From: JAISFI01 sp031553775
GTDB taxonomy: Bacteria > Bacteroidota > Bacteroidia > Bacteroidales > Azobacteroidaceae
Direction of reading: 5' to 3'
DNA: 64,000 bases
Assembly (NCBI GenBank): GCA_031553775.1
Contig: JAVBLA010000017.1
Span: 10,932 to 74,931, forward strand
The notes under the pieces are model-generated. The model had not been told where the DNA came from. It did no database searches and saw nothing but the letters and a program-made list of their open reading frames with translations. Every line of letters begins with the position of its first letter. Position 1 is the stretch's first letter. This document shows, piece after piece, positions 7,738 through 16,172 of the stretch. The translations under genes and the position numbers were made by a program.

Positions 7738-8825
7738 TGAAACAAACACCCTTCACCCGCATTCACGAATCACTCGGTGCGAAAATGCATGAGTTTGCAG
7801 GTTATAACATGCCTATCGAATATTCCGGTATTATCGACGAACATATGACTGTTTGTAATGCAGTCGGCGTTTTCGACGTTTCCCATATGGGCGAATTTTG
7901 GGTGAAAGGCCCGCAGGCATTGCCGTTTCTTCAAAAAATCACAACGAACAATGTATCTGTCATTCCTTTAGGAAAAGCGCAATACACTTGTTTTACAAAC
8001 GAGAACGGCGGAATTATCGACGATTTACTGGTGTATCATGTTGAGCCGGAAAAATATATGCTGGTAGTCAATGCTTCCAATATTGAAAAAGACTGGCAAT
8101 GGTGTAAGCAACAGAATACGGAAGATGCATTGCTGGATAATGCTTCTAACCATACAGCGCAATTGGCTATACAAGGTCCTAAAGCGCAGGATGTTTTGCA
8201 AAAACTGACAGATATTGACTTGTCTTCTATTCCTTATTATGGCTTTCAAATAGGAAAAATAGCAGGATTAGACGATGTAATTATTTCCAATACAGGCTAT
8301 ACGGGAGCCGGCGGATTCGAACTGTATTTTTATCCGGCTTTCGGAGAACAGTTATGGAATGCTATTTTTGAAGCAGGAGCCGGATATGGTATCAAGCCCA
8401 TCGGATTGGGAGCCCGTGATACCCTTCGCCTGGAAATGGGTTTCTGTCTCTATGGCAATGATCTGAGCGATAATACCTCTCCTTTGGAAGCCGGCTTAGG
8501 CTGGATCACCAAATTTGTAGATGGTAAGAATTTTACCGCCAGAGGCATCCTCGAAAAACAAAAAACCGAAGGTGTTTCCCGTAAATTGTGTGGATTTGTG
8601 TTGCAGGAAAGGGGTATTCCGCGCCATGATTATGAAATTGTCAATGGAACCGGGGAAATTATTGGTTCGGTAACTTCCGGAACCATGTCGCCCACTACCA
8701 AAGAAGGAATAGGCCTGGGTTATGTTCAAACTCCTTATGCAACAATTGGTACGGAAATTTTTATCCGAATCCGGAATAAGGATATTCCGGCTAAAGTGGT
8801 GAAACCGCCGTTCAGGAAAAATTAA
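7737..8825 (+). CDS. gcvT: Aminomethyltransferase (glycine cleavage T protein)
   Basis: Takes the methylene group from the aminomethyl-lipoyl H protein to tetrahydrofolate, releasing ammonia. 362 aa with the GCV_T domain (GVFDVSHMGEFWVKGP at about residues 43-58; ISNTGYTGAGGFELY; LGARDTLRLEMGFCLYGNDL) and the C-terminal barrel (RGIPRHDYEI, VTSGTMSPT). gcvH and gcvP are not in this window. The start overlaps pepT by one base. The stop codon TAA is also the first part of a dispersed heptad element (8822-8950). Confidence 0.95.
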   Translation: MKQTPFTRIHESLGAKMHEFAGYNMPIEYSGIIDEHMTVCNAVGVFDVSHMGEFWVKGPQALPFLQKITTNNVSVIPLGKAQYTCFTNENGGIIDDLLVYHVEPEKYMLVVNASNIEKDWQWCKQQNTEDALLDNASNHTAQLAIQGPKAQDVLQKLTDIDLSSIPYYGFQIGKIAGLDDVIISNTGYTGAGGFELYFYPAFGEQLWNAIFEAGAGYGIKPIGLGARDTLRLEMGFCLYGNDLSDNTSPLEAGLGWITKFVDGKNFTARGILEKQKTEGVSRKLCGFVLQERGIPRHDYEIVNGTGEIIGSVTSGTMSPTTKEGIGLGYVQTPYATIGTEIFIRIRNKDIPAKVVKPPFRKN

Positions 8826-8950
8826 GAGTTAAGAGTTAAGAGCTGGGATTCTTCGAATCCCGTATGTCAATCATCAGTTCAAAACCTCTATAGAGTAAAA
8901 GAACTACTGTTTCAAATACCGCATTAATTCTTAACTCTTAATTCTTAACT
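8822..8950 (+). repeat. Dispersed heptad-bounded element, copy A
   Basis: The left arm is three copies of TTAAGAG (8822-8842) and includes the gcvT stop codon; the right arm is TTAATTC/TTAACTC units (8924-8950), its inverted complement. Inside lies the palindrome GGGATTCTTCGAATCCC (8845-8861) and a TAGAGTAAAA segment. Copy B at 54635-54757 is the same element in the opposite orientation. It sits between converging genes and could fold into a long hairpin that ends transcription in both directions. Confidence 0.8.
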
Positions 8951-8955
8951 AAATT

Positions 8956-9933
8956 TCAATCTCTATTAGAAAAATACTTCATAAACTGCACCCTCTCATA
9001 CATAGCTGCGTCAGGAATATTGGCATAGTTTAGTTTACCTTTGAAGTCCGGGATAGATTGGTAGTTCATAGAGCCCATCCATTCCTTCATACTGGTAAGC
9101 ATTTGAGCAATTACTTCGTTTCCGTGTTGATATACAGCGGAACAAACCTGAACGGCAGAAGAGCCGGCTAAGAGGCATTTGATAACGTCTTCCCAGTCGT
9201 GTACGCCGGTAGAAGCCGCTAAATTTACTTGCGGTACAATGCCCGATACAATACCTGTCCAACGCAGAGTATCTCCCAGTGAACCATCCGTGCTGAATAC
9301 CCTTCCTGAAGTCATCTGTAAAGAGTGAATGTTAATATCCGGTTGATAGAAGCGGTTGAAAAGAACAACGGCTGCAGCTCCGTTTGCATATAAATTATAC
9401 ACGACATCCGGGATATTCTCAAAGAATTTTCCCATTTTAATGATCACCGGAATATTTGTTCTTTCTTTCACACATTTCAGGATCTCGATATATTGTTTTT
9501 CCAAACGATCGGCACCATCATGGATTTTTGTATCGATCGAAAATATATTGAGTTCAAGTGCGTCTGCTCCGGCTATTTCTATCTGCCGGGCAAAATCTAT
9601 CCAGGAATCTACCTTGTAGCAATTAACACTGGCTATAATGGGAATCGAACACTGCTGTTTGGATTCGCGGATCAGTTGAATATAATCTTCAACCTGGTTT
9701 CCCCTGACATAACTACGGATGTAATCTGAAGCCTCCGGATAATCGGTTCCTTCCAGCATATTGTCTGACAACATGGAAATCTGTTCTTCAAAAAGCGATT
9801 TGAGAACAATGGCTCCGGCCCCTGCTTTTTCCATGGCTTTGTTTTTTTCTGCCTGGTTTGTAAGGCCTGAACTGCCGATGATAATAGGATTCCTTAAAGT
9901 CAATCCGGCATATCTTGTACTTAAATCCATCAT
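8956..9933 (-). CDS. Dihydroorotate dehydrogenase-like flavoprotein
   Basis: 325 aa, FMN-type TIM barrel. The N-terminus (RYAGLTLRNPIIIGSSGLT), IPIIASVNCY, ALELNIF, IPVIIKMG and ASTGVHDWEDVIKCLLAGSSAVQVCS follow the class 1 dihydroorotate dehydrogenase pattern, with the last segment as the phosphate-binding part. Not clearly the main PyrD: from memory this shorter branch is annotated only as dihydroorotate dehydrogenase-like in Bacteroidota. The start is ATG 9933 (or 9930); a longer frame to 9963 would begin inside the promoter region. Confidence 0.8.
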   Translation of the reverse strand: MMDLSTRYAGLTLRNPIIIGSSGLTNQAEKNKAMEKAGAGAIVLKSLFEEQISMLSDNMLEGTDYPEASDYIRSYVRGNQVEDYIQLIRESKQQCSIPIIASVNCYKVDSWIDFARQIEIAGADALELNIFSIDTKIHDGADRLEKQYIEILKCVKERTNIPVIIKMGKFFENIPDVVYNLYANGAAAVVLFNRFYQPDINIHSLQMTSGRVFSTDGSLGDTLRWTGIVSGIVPQVNLAASTGVHDWEDVIKCLLAGSSAVQVCSAVYQHGNEVIAQMLTSMKEWMGSMNYQSIPDFKGKLNYANIPDAAMYERVQFMKYFSNRD

Positions 9934-9960
9934 AATTTTCTTTTTATAGGTTGAATCCGG

Positions 9961-9991
9961 CAAATGTATAAAATATATTCCGAATTACAAA
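9961..9991 (-). promoter_or_regulatory. Bacteroidota promoter for the dihydroorotate dehydrogenase-like gene
   Basis: On the minus strand TTTG (9988-9991), 19 nt, then TACATTTG (9961-9968): a full consensus match, giving a leader of about 20 nt to ATG 9933. Confidence 0.75.
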
Positions 9992-9993
9992 TA

Positions 9994-10662
9994 TCAATAG
10001 TTCCTGTTTCCGAAAATACTGCTCCCGATCCGGATCAGGGTACTTCCGGAATCAATAGCAATCCGGTAATCTTCACTCATTCCCATAGATAATTCCCTAA
10101 AATTGTTATCCCCTTGGAAATAAGTCTCTTGAGTCTCCCGGAAAAAAGAAGCAAGTCCTTCGTATTCAGAAAGGATCTGCTGTTCATTCCCGGTAAATGT
10201 AGCCATTCCCATAAGTCCGCAAATACAGATATTTTTACACCTTTTCCATGCTCCTGAAGAAAAATAATCCCGGCACTCATCATACGAGAAGCCGAATTTT
10301 GTCTCTTCCGAAGCAATATGGATCTGCAATAATACACGAATCACCCGTTGAACTCTCTGCGCCTGCCTGTCTATCTCTTCCAAAAGCCTCTCGCTATCCA
10401 CACTATGAATCAGGTCGACAAAAGGAACGATATACTTGATTTTATTGGTTTGCAGGTGTCCGATGAAGTGCCATTGAATATCTTTCGGCAATACCTCATA
10501 TTTAGCGGTTAATTCCTGCGCTTTACTCTCTCCGAATATCCTTTGCCCGGCATTGTATGCTTCCAGTATGGAAGTCGCCGGGTGAAACTTCGAAACTGCC
10601 ACCAAATGCACATGGGGAGGAAGTTCCCGAAGTATTCCTGTAATATTGGAAGAAATACTCAC
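9994..10662 (-). CDS. YggS/PROSC-family PLP homeostasis protein
   Basis: 222-aa alanine racemase-like single barrel that binds pyridoxal 5'-phosphate without known catalysis. The PLP lysine is in VAVSKFHP (about residue 24); GESKAQEL, WHFIGHLQTNKIKY, HSVDS, GLMGMATFTGN and LSMGMSEDYRIAIDSGSTLIRIGS follow in family order. The start codon is GTG (10662), with no better ATG close by. It ends 9 nt before the DUF4494 gene's stop on the upstream side, and is probably transcribed with it. Confidence 0.92.
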   Translation of the reverse strand: MSISSNITGILRELPPHVHLVAVSKFHPATSILEAYNAGQRIFGESKAQELTAKYEVLPKDIQWHFIGHLQTNKIKYIVPFVDLIHSVDSERLLEEIDRQAQRVQRVIRVLLQIHIASEETKFGFSYDECRDYFSSGAWKRCKNICICGLMGMATFTGNEQQILSEYEGLASFFRETQETYFQGDNNFRELSMGMSEDYRIAIDSGSTLIRIGSSIFGNRNY

Positions 10663-10671
10663 GATAAATTA

Positions 10672-11124
10672 TTATTGTTCTTTTTTAGTATCTTTAGCAT
10701 CTGCGGAAAAAGGAAATACATCCATTAAAGGACTTTCGGTAACCGATGCGATTACATAATCTGCCATTGTTCCTTTCATTCCGGCTTCCACTACGGCAAT
10801 TGCTTCTTTGATATCGGAAGCCTGTGACAGCATGTTGACTGCTGTTTTCTTTTCTGCTCCGCTCTTCTCGTCAAGTGTAATGAAATATAATTTCACCCTG
10901 TAATAACGATCGCCTGCTTCGTTGAAAAATATTTCGTTCAGGCGCGCCCGCTTGATATCGGCTATGGTAAACTCACCGCTGAGGTACGGTTTGATTTCTT
11001 CGATAATCCGGGCTTCCGCTTCGGTAAAAGACAAGGCATCTACCAGATAAGGCTCCGTAACCTTTTTCTGGACACCATTTTCCATTGTTTTTTCGTAATT
11101 GACTTTGCACTCAAACCAATTCAT
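10672..11124 (-). CDS. DUF4494 domain protein
   Basis: 150 aa, soluble, starting MNWFECKVNYEK. The two-part alpha/beta pattern, with EPYLVDALSFTEAEARI and a second half VKLYFITLDEKSGAEKK, matches DUF4494, a small cytoplasmic family common in Bacteroidota with no assigned role. It lies just upstream of the YggS-type gene and 38 nt downstream of the YihY gene on the same strand. Confidence 0.85.
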   Translation of the reverse strand: MNWFECKVNYEKTMENGVQKKVTEPYLVDALSFTEAEARIIEEIKPYLSGEFTIADIKRARLNEIFFNEAGDRYYRVKLYFITLDEKSGAEKKTAVNMLSQASDIKEAIAVVEAGMKGTMADYVIASVTESPLMDVFPFSADAKDTKKEQ

Positions 11125-11162
11125 ATATACTGATTATTAAATGATTAAACAGATTGTAATTT

Positions 11163-12497
11163 TTATACGATGTCTTTCACCAACAGGTCCTGGTTATTCA
11201 TGACCATATCGGCTTTAGCCTGTAGGATTGTATTCCATTGATTTTTCAATAAACCTTCCTTATCAATCTTGAAGTATTCGGAACCGGATTGATCTATTTT
11301 AGTGAGTACTCCTCCAACTGTAATCTTGTGGATATCTATAGAAGGTTGGAAACGAAGAACATTTTTCTCTTCATCCGGTACTTCATTGATAAAATGCAAT
11401 TCTGTTAATTCGAAAAGAATCTCGGAAGTAAGACGTGTCGGAATTTTGTAATCGGCAGAAATCTCAGTAGCTGTGTAGGGCTGGTCTCCGGTTTCAAAAC
11501 GTTTAATGATAAAAGAAAGGATGGAAAGAGTCAGAAAATCTTTATATCTCCGGGTGATATTCTGACTGTCGGCTTCAAATTCATATGCACGGATATTCTG
11601 GCTGGCATAAGCGATTTCAGCACCTAACAGGCAGATTAACCAGGAAAGCTGCAACCAGAGTAGGAGTAGGGGTAAGGCAGCGAAACTTCCGTAAATAGCA
11701 CCATATTTGGATACCCAGATTTGCCCGCTGATATACATGTACTGAAAAATCTGGAAAGCAATCCCGGCGAAGATCCCGGCATAAAAAGCATGTTTGAACT
11801 TCACCTTGGTGTTAGGTAAAAATACATAAATACCGGTAAACATCATTATAGTCAGCAAAAATGGAGCTACATTGATGATAATTTCCAGAAAAGGAGTAAA
11901 CAAATGATATTCACTCAGGGGCGTAAAAATCGTAGATACAAAAATAGATAGACCGGAAGAGCATATAATAAACACAGGAACCAAAAGCATCACAGAAAAA
12001 TAGTCTGTTACTTTCCTGTAATACGACCGGCCTTTTTTGACCATCCAGATTTCATTGAAGCTTTTTTCTATATTGGAAATCAAACTGATTACAGTCCATA
12101 AGAGGAGGACGATACCGATTCCGACAAATACGCCGCCTTTTACCTGCACCATGTAAGAATCAACAAATCCTAACATTTTTTGCAGAACTTCTTTTTGCCC
12201 GGGAAAGTAATTTACCAGTTGACTTTCTATAATATTATTAAATCCGAATCCCCTGGCAATGGAGAGCAAAATTGCCAATATCGGGACAATGGATAACAAC
12301 GTACTGTATGTCAGCGCCGAAGCTTTTCGTTGCAGGTTGTCTTCTTCGAAACGCCTGATCGCAAGTGAAATTGTTTTTAAAAAATTATAGCCCGTTTGTC
12401 GCATACCTTTCACTTCGGCATCTGTAATACGCCAGATGTCGACCGTGATAAATTTCCACAGATCGGATAATTGTTGAGGTATATCTTTCAGGGCCAT
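11163..12497 (-). CDS. YihY/BrkB-family inner membrane protein
   Basis: 444 aa. Six membrane segments between about residues 60 and 315 follow a cytoplasmic N-terminus; KASALTYSTLLSIVPILAIL, the NIEKSFNEIW motif and YGSFAALPLLLLWLQLSW are family hallmarks. A soluble C-terminal region of about 125 residues resembles a winged helix (TRRYKDFLTLSILSFIIKRF, then YKIPTRLTSEILFEL). The family is often mislabelled ribonuclease BN; it has no nuclease motif. Four nt separate it from the DUF4270 gene upstream. Confidence 0.9.
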   Translation of the reverse strand: MALKDIPQQLSDLWKFITVDIWRITDAEVKGMRQTGYNFLKTISLAIRRFEEDNLQRKASALTYSTLLSIVPILAILLSIARGFGFNNIIESQLVNYFPGQKEVLQKMLGFVDSYMVQVKGGVFVGIGIVLLLWTVISLISNIEKSFNEIWMVKKGRSYYRKVTDYFSVMLLVPVFIICSSGLSIFVSTIFTPLSEYHLFTPFLEIIINVAPFLLTIMMFTGIYVFLPNTKVKFKHAFYAGIFAGIAFQIFQYMYISGQIWVSKYGAIYGSFAALPLLLLWLQLSWLICLLGAEIAYASQNIRAYEFEADSQNITRRYKDFLTLSILSFIIKRFETGDQPYTATEISADYKIPTRLTSEILFELTELHFINEVPDEEKNVLRFQPSIDIHKITVGGVLTKIDQSGSEYFKIDKEGLLKNQWNTILQAKADMVMNNQDLLVKDIV

Positions 12498-12501
12498 GAT
12501 G

Positions 12502-13878
12502 TTATTTCCGGGAGATATCCGAACTTAATATCAGGAGACGGAGATGATCTTTATCTGTCCGCAATTTAACGCCGGATGGAGTAATATCATATGCGGTATT
12601 GGTTATATACGAATATGCCGAACTCCCGTATTGAATGGTAGAACTCACTTCTTTGATCGGAACAAGCACAACATTCAGTTCATTGAGTCCTTCACTGATT
12701 CCCTTTCTGATCATGGCGGATATATCTCCGAAATTGTAAGTGTAACTGCTATATGCAGCCCTATATGAAGTAGGAGATGCTACCGATGTATGCTTATTGG
12801 CAAAGAAGTTTTCCAAAGAATCACTGCGAATCAGCATCAATGTGGAAGGCGGATCAAGAGCATATTTCCAATCATCTTTTGGAAGGGCAGACAGCGACAA
12901 CAATACACTGTTAATTTGCCTGGTACCTATTTTGCCTGCGATATCTCCCAGAGGAATGGTATATTGAGTATATACACCTGCCGGAGCTTTGATATAACTG
13001 GTATCCCTGCCTGTAATATCGATCGGGAACTGTTCATCTCCGTCTTTGTATTGGCAGGACTGCATCACATCGCTTGTGGCATATATTATAGCCGTAGAGT
13101 CTCTTAAATTTTCATCTTTCAGGTATTTGTATCTGAAAACCATTTCGATAATCTTAACCGGAAGGACGCTTCCTGTGGAAGATGTGGTAGTATAAAGGCC
13201 CGGGAAAAATGTCCGGAAAGAAGAAATATTATCGAAAGCATTCGGAGAACCTTTGGCCCATTCATCGAAAAATGCCTTTCCGATCGGAACCCCGTTTATT
13301 TTTCCACTGGAAATATCTACTTTAACCATACCGTACGACCTTGCATTATATAGAGAATCCTTAAGACTCAGATCGCGGGCAGTATATGGAGTACTTCCCC
13401 AAAGTGTGTTCATATTGGCTAATCCCGAAAGGTCGGTATCTGTATACCGGTATTGTGCTATATGATTGTTGTATTCCTGTTTAGCTGGATATACCATTGC
13501 TTTCATAGGTGCAATAGAGTCTCCGTACCATGAGTCTTTCAGATACAAGTAATAGACGGATACCGTATCGATAGATTGCATATTTTCATCGAACAGATCT
13601 TTCGGCGGATAAAACTGATTGATGAAATCTGCTTTCAGAGAGCCAAAAAACCGGTCATAAAAACTTCCCATCAAAAATACATTGACATTGGGATCAAATC
13701 TAACCATATCGGCTTTGATGGTGGTGACATAATTTTGCATGAAAATAGTATCCGGATAAACGGATACATTATCACCCCCCGGTTTTGTTCCCAAACCTAC
13801 TGAATTTAAATCATCGTCACAGGAAGATGTAATAATCAACAATGAAAACAAACTGAAAATCAGACTTTTATATTTCAT
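12502..13878 (-). CDS. DUF4270 surface lipoprotein
   Basis: 458 aa. Lipoprotein signal with the lipobox Cys at about residue 20 (ITSSC) followed directly by DDD, the kind of acidic run used as a surface-export signal for lipoproteins in this phylum. The remainder is beta-rich and matches DUF4270. The start overlaps the stop of the GT5-like gene by 4 nt (ATGA), so the two are co-translated. The function is unknown. Confidence 0.85.
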   Translation of the reverse strand: MKYKSLIFSLFSLLIITSSCDDDLNSVGLGTKPGGDNVSVYPDTIFMQNYVTTIKADMVRFDPNVNVFLMGSFYDRFFGSLKADFINQFYPPKDLFDENMQSIDTVSVYYLYLKDSWYGDSIAPMKAMVYPAKQEYNNHIAQYRYTDTDLSGLANMNTLWGSTPYTARDLSLKDSLYNARSYGMVKVDISSGKINGVPIGKAFFDEWAKGSPNAFDNISSFRTFFPGLYTTTSSTGSVLPVKIIEMVFRYKYLKDENLRDSTAIIYATSDVMQSCQYKDGDEQFPIDITGRDTSYIKAPAGVYTQYTIPLGDIAGKIGTRQINSVLLSLSALPKDDWKYALDPPSTLMLIRSDSLENFFANKHTSVASPTSYRAAYSSYTYNFGDISAMIRKGISEGLNELNVVLVPIKEVSSTIQYGSSAYSYITNTAYDITPSGVKLRTDKDHLRLLILSSDISRK

Positions 13879-14708
13879 TTTTTACGTATAGTTGCGGTGG
13901 ATAAAATTTGATCGTAAAATTCATTGAAGGCATCCATATAAGTATCTGCCGGATGATATTCCAGGAAAGGCTTGTCGGTTTTGCTTAGTGCGTATTCTTT
14001 TACTTCCCTGTTGATTTCCGGGCTGCTTTGTATGACTCCGTCTGAAAAATCAATAGCCAATTTGCTGAGAGAAGCAAAATCGACGTCTCCTTTGATCGAT
14101 TCCAGGTCTTTTTTTGTAATACCGTTCAGCAATAACTTGTTGGCAAAAACATCTCTGAAAGACTGTTTGAAATCGTCATCGTATACAGAATAGACTACTT
14201 TGGCATTTTTATAGCACGGATCATCACTGAAAGCTTTTTTTATATATAAAGGAACCAGGGCAGTCATCCAACCGTGGCAATGCACCAAATCGGGCACCCA
14301 ACGTAATTTCTTGACAGTTTCCAAAACTCCCCGGGCATAAAAAATACTTCTTTCGTCGTTGTCTTCAAATTCAACGCCATCCTCATCGGCAATCGTAGAT
14401 TTTCGTTGAAAAAAATCTTCGTTATCAATAAAATAAATCTGCATACGGGCAGACTGAATGGATGCAACCTTAATAATAAGAGGGTGATCCGTATCATCAA
14501 TAATCAGATTCATACCGGACAGCCGGATGACTTCATGTAATTGATTGCGTCTTTCATTGATATTTCCGTACTTGGGCATGAATGTCCTGATCTCCCTTCC
14601 GCGCTCCTGTATGCCTTGCGGTAACGCCCTGCATATATCGGCTATTTCCGATTCAGGGAGATATGGGCTTATTTCGGATGTGATAAATAAAATCCTTTTT
14701 GCGTCCAT
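13875..14708 (-). CDS. Short GT5 (starch/glycogen synthase catalytic domain) homologue, motif-degenerate
   Basis: 277 aa from ATG 14708 (MDAKRILFITSEISPYLP). Clear similarity to the N-terminal Rossmann half of glycogen synthase: FITSEISPY, EIRTFMPKYGNINERR, and LVHCHGWMTALVPLYIKKAF. Two things are missing: the KxGGL nucleotide-sugar loop near the N-terminus is replaced by PESEIADI, and the whole C-terminal GT-B domain (about 250 aa) is absent. It is therefore unlikely to elongate glycogen. From memory similar short proteins sit beside panC or DUF4270 genes in other Bacteroidales, so this is a stable family and not a fresh truncation. Confidence 0.75.
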   Translation of the reverse strand: MDAKRILFITSEISPYLPESEIADICRALPQGIQERGREIRTFMPKYGNINERRNQLHEVIRLSGMNLIIDDTDHPLIIKVASIQSARMQIYFIDNEDFFQRKSTIADEDGVEFEDNDERSIFYARGVLETVKKLRWVPDLVHCHGWMTALVPLYIKKAFSDDPCYKNAKVVYSVYDDDFKQSFRDVFANKLLLNGITKKDLESIKGDVDFASLSKLAIDFSDGVIQSSPEINREVKEYALSKTDKPFLEYHPADTYMDAFNEFYDQILSTATIRKK

Positions 14709-14739
14709 TCTAAAACTATTAGTCACATTTTTGACGACG

Positions 14740-14747
14740 CAAAGATA
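14740..14747 (-). promoter_or_regulatory. -7 box TATCTTTG for the GT5-like/DUF4270 unit
   Basis: The minus strand reads TATCTTTG about 32 nt before ATG 14708, with TTTG at 14770-14773 (22-nt spacing, slightly long). Confidence 0.55.
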
Positions 14748-14810
14748 ATAAAAAAAAACGGAGAAAGATCAAAATAAACTCTCAATAATGATTAAAAAGG
14801 GGAGGGTAAT

Positions 14811-14876
14811 AATTGAAAATTGATAATTGAAAATTGAAAATTAGGTAGCTTTACTTTTAATTTTCAATTTTCAATT
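14811..14876. repeat. Heptad array arranged as a 19-bp perfect inverted repeat
   Basis: Units of AATTGAA (14811-14843) face units of TTTTCAA (14858-14876). The inner 19 bases of each arm (14825-14843 and 14858-14876) are exact complements with a 14-nt loop. It lies directly after the stop codon of the nuclease gene (minus strand) and may act as its transcript end. Confidence 0.75.
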
Positions 14877-15922
14877 CATTCCTGGTAGTATTTGATTAAG
14901 TAGACCAACACCGGAAAGTGGTCACTATATCCGTTGAGGAACATGTTCCCGCTGTGTGTTCTCAGGGGATAACCTTTATATTGTCCTTCCTGCTGGATTA
15001 GGAAATCTTTGTTGAAGACTTCTGCTTTCCAGAATTTGAAGGTATTCCGGTCGGACCCCAACATATTTCCGGAAATAATAATCTGGTCGAAAAGATTCCA
15101 GGATCCCTGGTATCCGAGCGAGCCGATTCCTTTGGCAAATAATTCGGCCATCGGGTTAAAAAGATCGTCCTGGGAAACATTATTTCTTTTTTGTTTGGCA
15201 GCCAATACATCTTTTACACTGACATTGGTCGGATCGTCGTTCAGGTCACCCATAATCATGATCTTGGCTTCCGGATCTGCAGTACGGATAGAGTCGGAAA
15301 TATGTTTGCTGAGTTTGGCTGCAGCAACCCGGAGCGGACGGGAACTTTTTTCTCCATTTCTTCGGGAAGGCCAGTGATTGACTATAAAATGGAATTTTTC
15401 TCCATCGAGTAGTCCGCTTACCAGCAATTGATCCCTCGTTTTGAAATTCGGGTTATCGGGTAAAACGAGCCGGTATGATTTGGAAGAGGTCACTTTAAAT
15501 AATAAAGGATTGTATAGAAAACCTACATCGACACCCCTCAAATCGGGAGAATCATAATGAACAATTCCAAGATTATATTTGGCAATATCTTTCGCTTTGA
15601 CCAGGTCTTCCAGCACCGAGCGGTTTTCTATTTCCGAGACTCCTATCACCGCCGGTCCCAGGGGACAATTGTCTTTAGCCAGCTGACTGATACAATAAGC
15701 CATATTATTGATTTTCGACCAGTATTTTTTACCATCCCAGCGTTTTTCTCCTAAAGGGGAATATTCAAAGTCGTAAGTGCCATTATTATTAATGGTATCG
15801 AATAAATTTTCCAGGTTATAAAAGCCAATGGCATAGGGTACCAGTTTTTTATTTTGAGATTGGAGGCTTAAAAACAATCCCAGAAACAGTACTACTAACA
15901 GTGAATTCAGACAATTTTTCAT
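14876..15922 (-). CDS. Secreted endonuclease/exonuclease/phosphatase-family nuclease
   Basis: 348 aa with a signal peptide (residues 1-22, ending SLQSQ) and an EEP domain. Metal and catalytic motifs in order: FYNLENLFD (Asn), GVSEIENR (metal Glu), HYDSPDLRGVDVGFLY, NHWPSRR (catalytic His), MGDLNDDP (Asp/Asn) and GYSDHFPV (terminal Asp-His). The set matches ExeM/NucA-like extracellular DNases of this superfamily. It is exported to the periplasm or beyond. It is transcribed away from the TonB receptor at 16173, with promoters for both in the 250-bp gap, which supports a shared role in nucleic acid breakdown. Exact substrate (DNA, RNA or another phosphodiester) is inferred. Confidence 0.85.
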   Translation of the reverse strand: MKNCLNSLLVVLFLGLFLSLQSQNKKLVPYAIGFYNLENLFDTINNNGTYDFEYSPLGEKRWDGKKYWSKINNMAYCISQLAKDNCPLGPAVIGVSEIENRSVLEDLVKAKDIAKYNLGIVHYDSPDLRGVDVGFLYNPLLFKVTSSKSYRLVLPDNPNFKTRDQLLVSGLLDGEKFHFIVNHWPSRRNGEKSSRPLRVAAAKLSKHISDSIRTADPEAKIMIMGDLNDDPTNVSVKDVLAAKQKRNNVSQDDLFNPMAELFAKGIGSLGYQGSWNLFDQIIISGNMLGSDRNTFKFWKAEVFNKDFLIQQEGQYKGYPLRTHSGNMFLNGYSDHFPVLVYLIKYYQE

Positions 15923-15951
15923 AACAATCTCATTTTAGAATCATTGAACTG

Positions 15952-15959
15952 CAAATGTA
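15952..15959 (-). promoter_or_regulatory. -7 box TACATTTG for the secreted nuclease gene
   Basis: The minus strand reads TACATTTG about 30 nt before ATG 15922. The -33 region shows only a T-rich stretch. Confidence 0.55.
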
Positions 15960-16009
15960 ATCACTCTTTGTTAAATTAAAACTACAAAGCAAAAAAAGTT
16001 TCAGAAATA

Positions 16010-16041
16010 TTTGTACCATCAATTTATATCGCGTACATTTG
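16010..16041 (+). promoter_or_regulatory. Promoter 1 for the nucleic-acid locus TonB receptor
   Basis: TTTG (16010-16013), 20 nt, TACATTTG (16034-16041): a full match to the Bacteroidota consensus, with a leader of about 125 nt to ATG 16173. Confidence 0.65.
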
Positions 16042-16092
16042 TTCACAACTTGTTTAATCATTTTTATCAATAAAATCGTATTTTTTTGTTCA

Positions 16093-16122
16093 TTTGGCCT
16101 TAACTTTTCATGGATAATTTTG
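16093..16122 (+). promoter_or_regulatory. Promoter 2 for the nucleic-acid locus TonB receptor
   Basis: TTTG (16093-16096), 18 nt, TAATTTTG (16115-16122), closer to the start codon (leader about 45 nt). Either or both of the two sites may be used. Confidence 0.5.
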
Positions 16123-16172
16123 CGTGTTTTCAATTGGGTAAATTGAGATATTATTAATTTAAAACAAATTCT

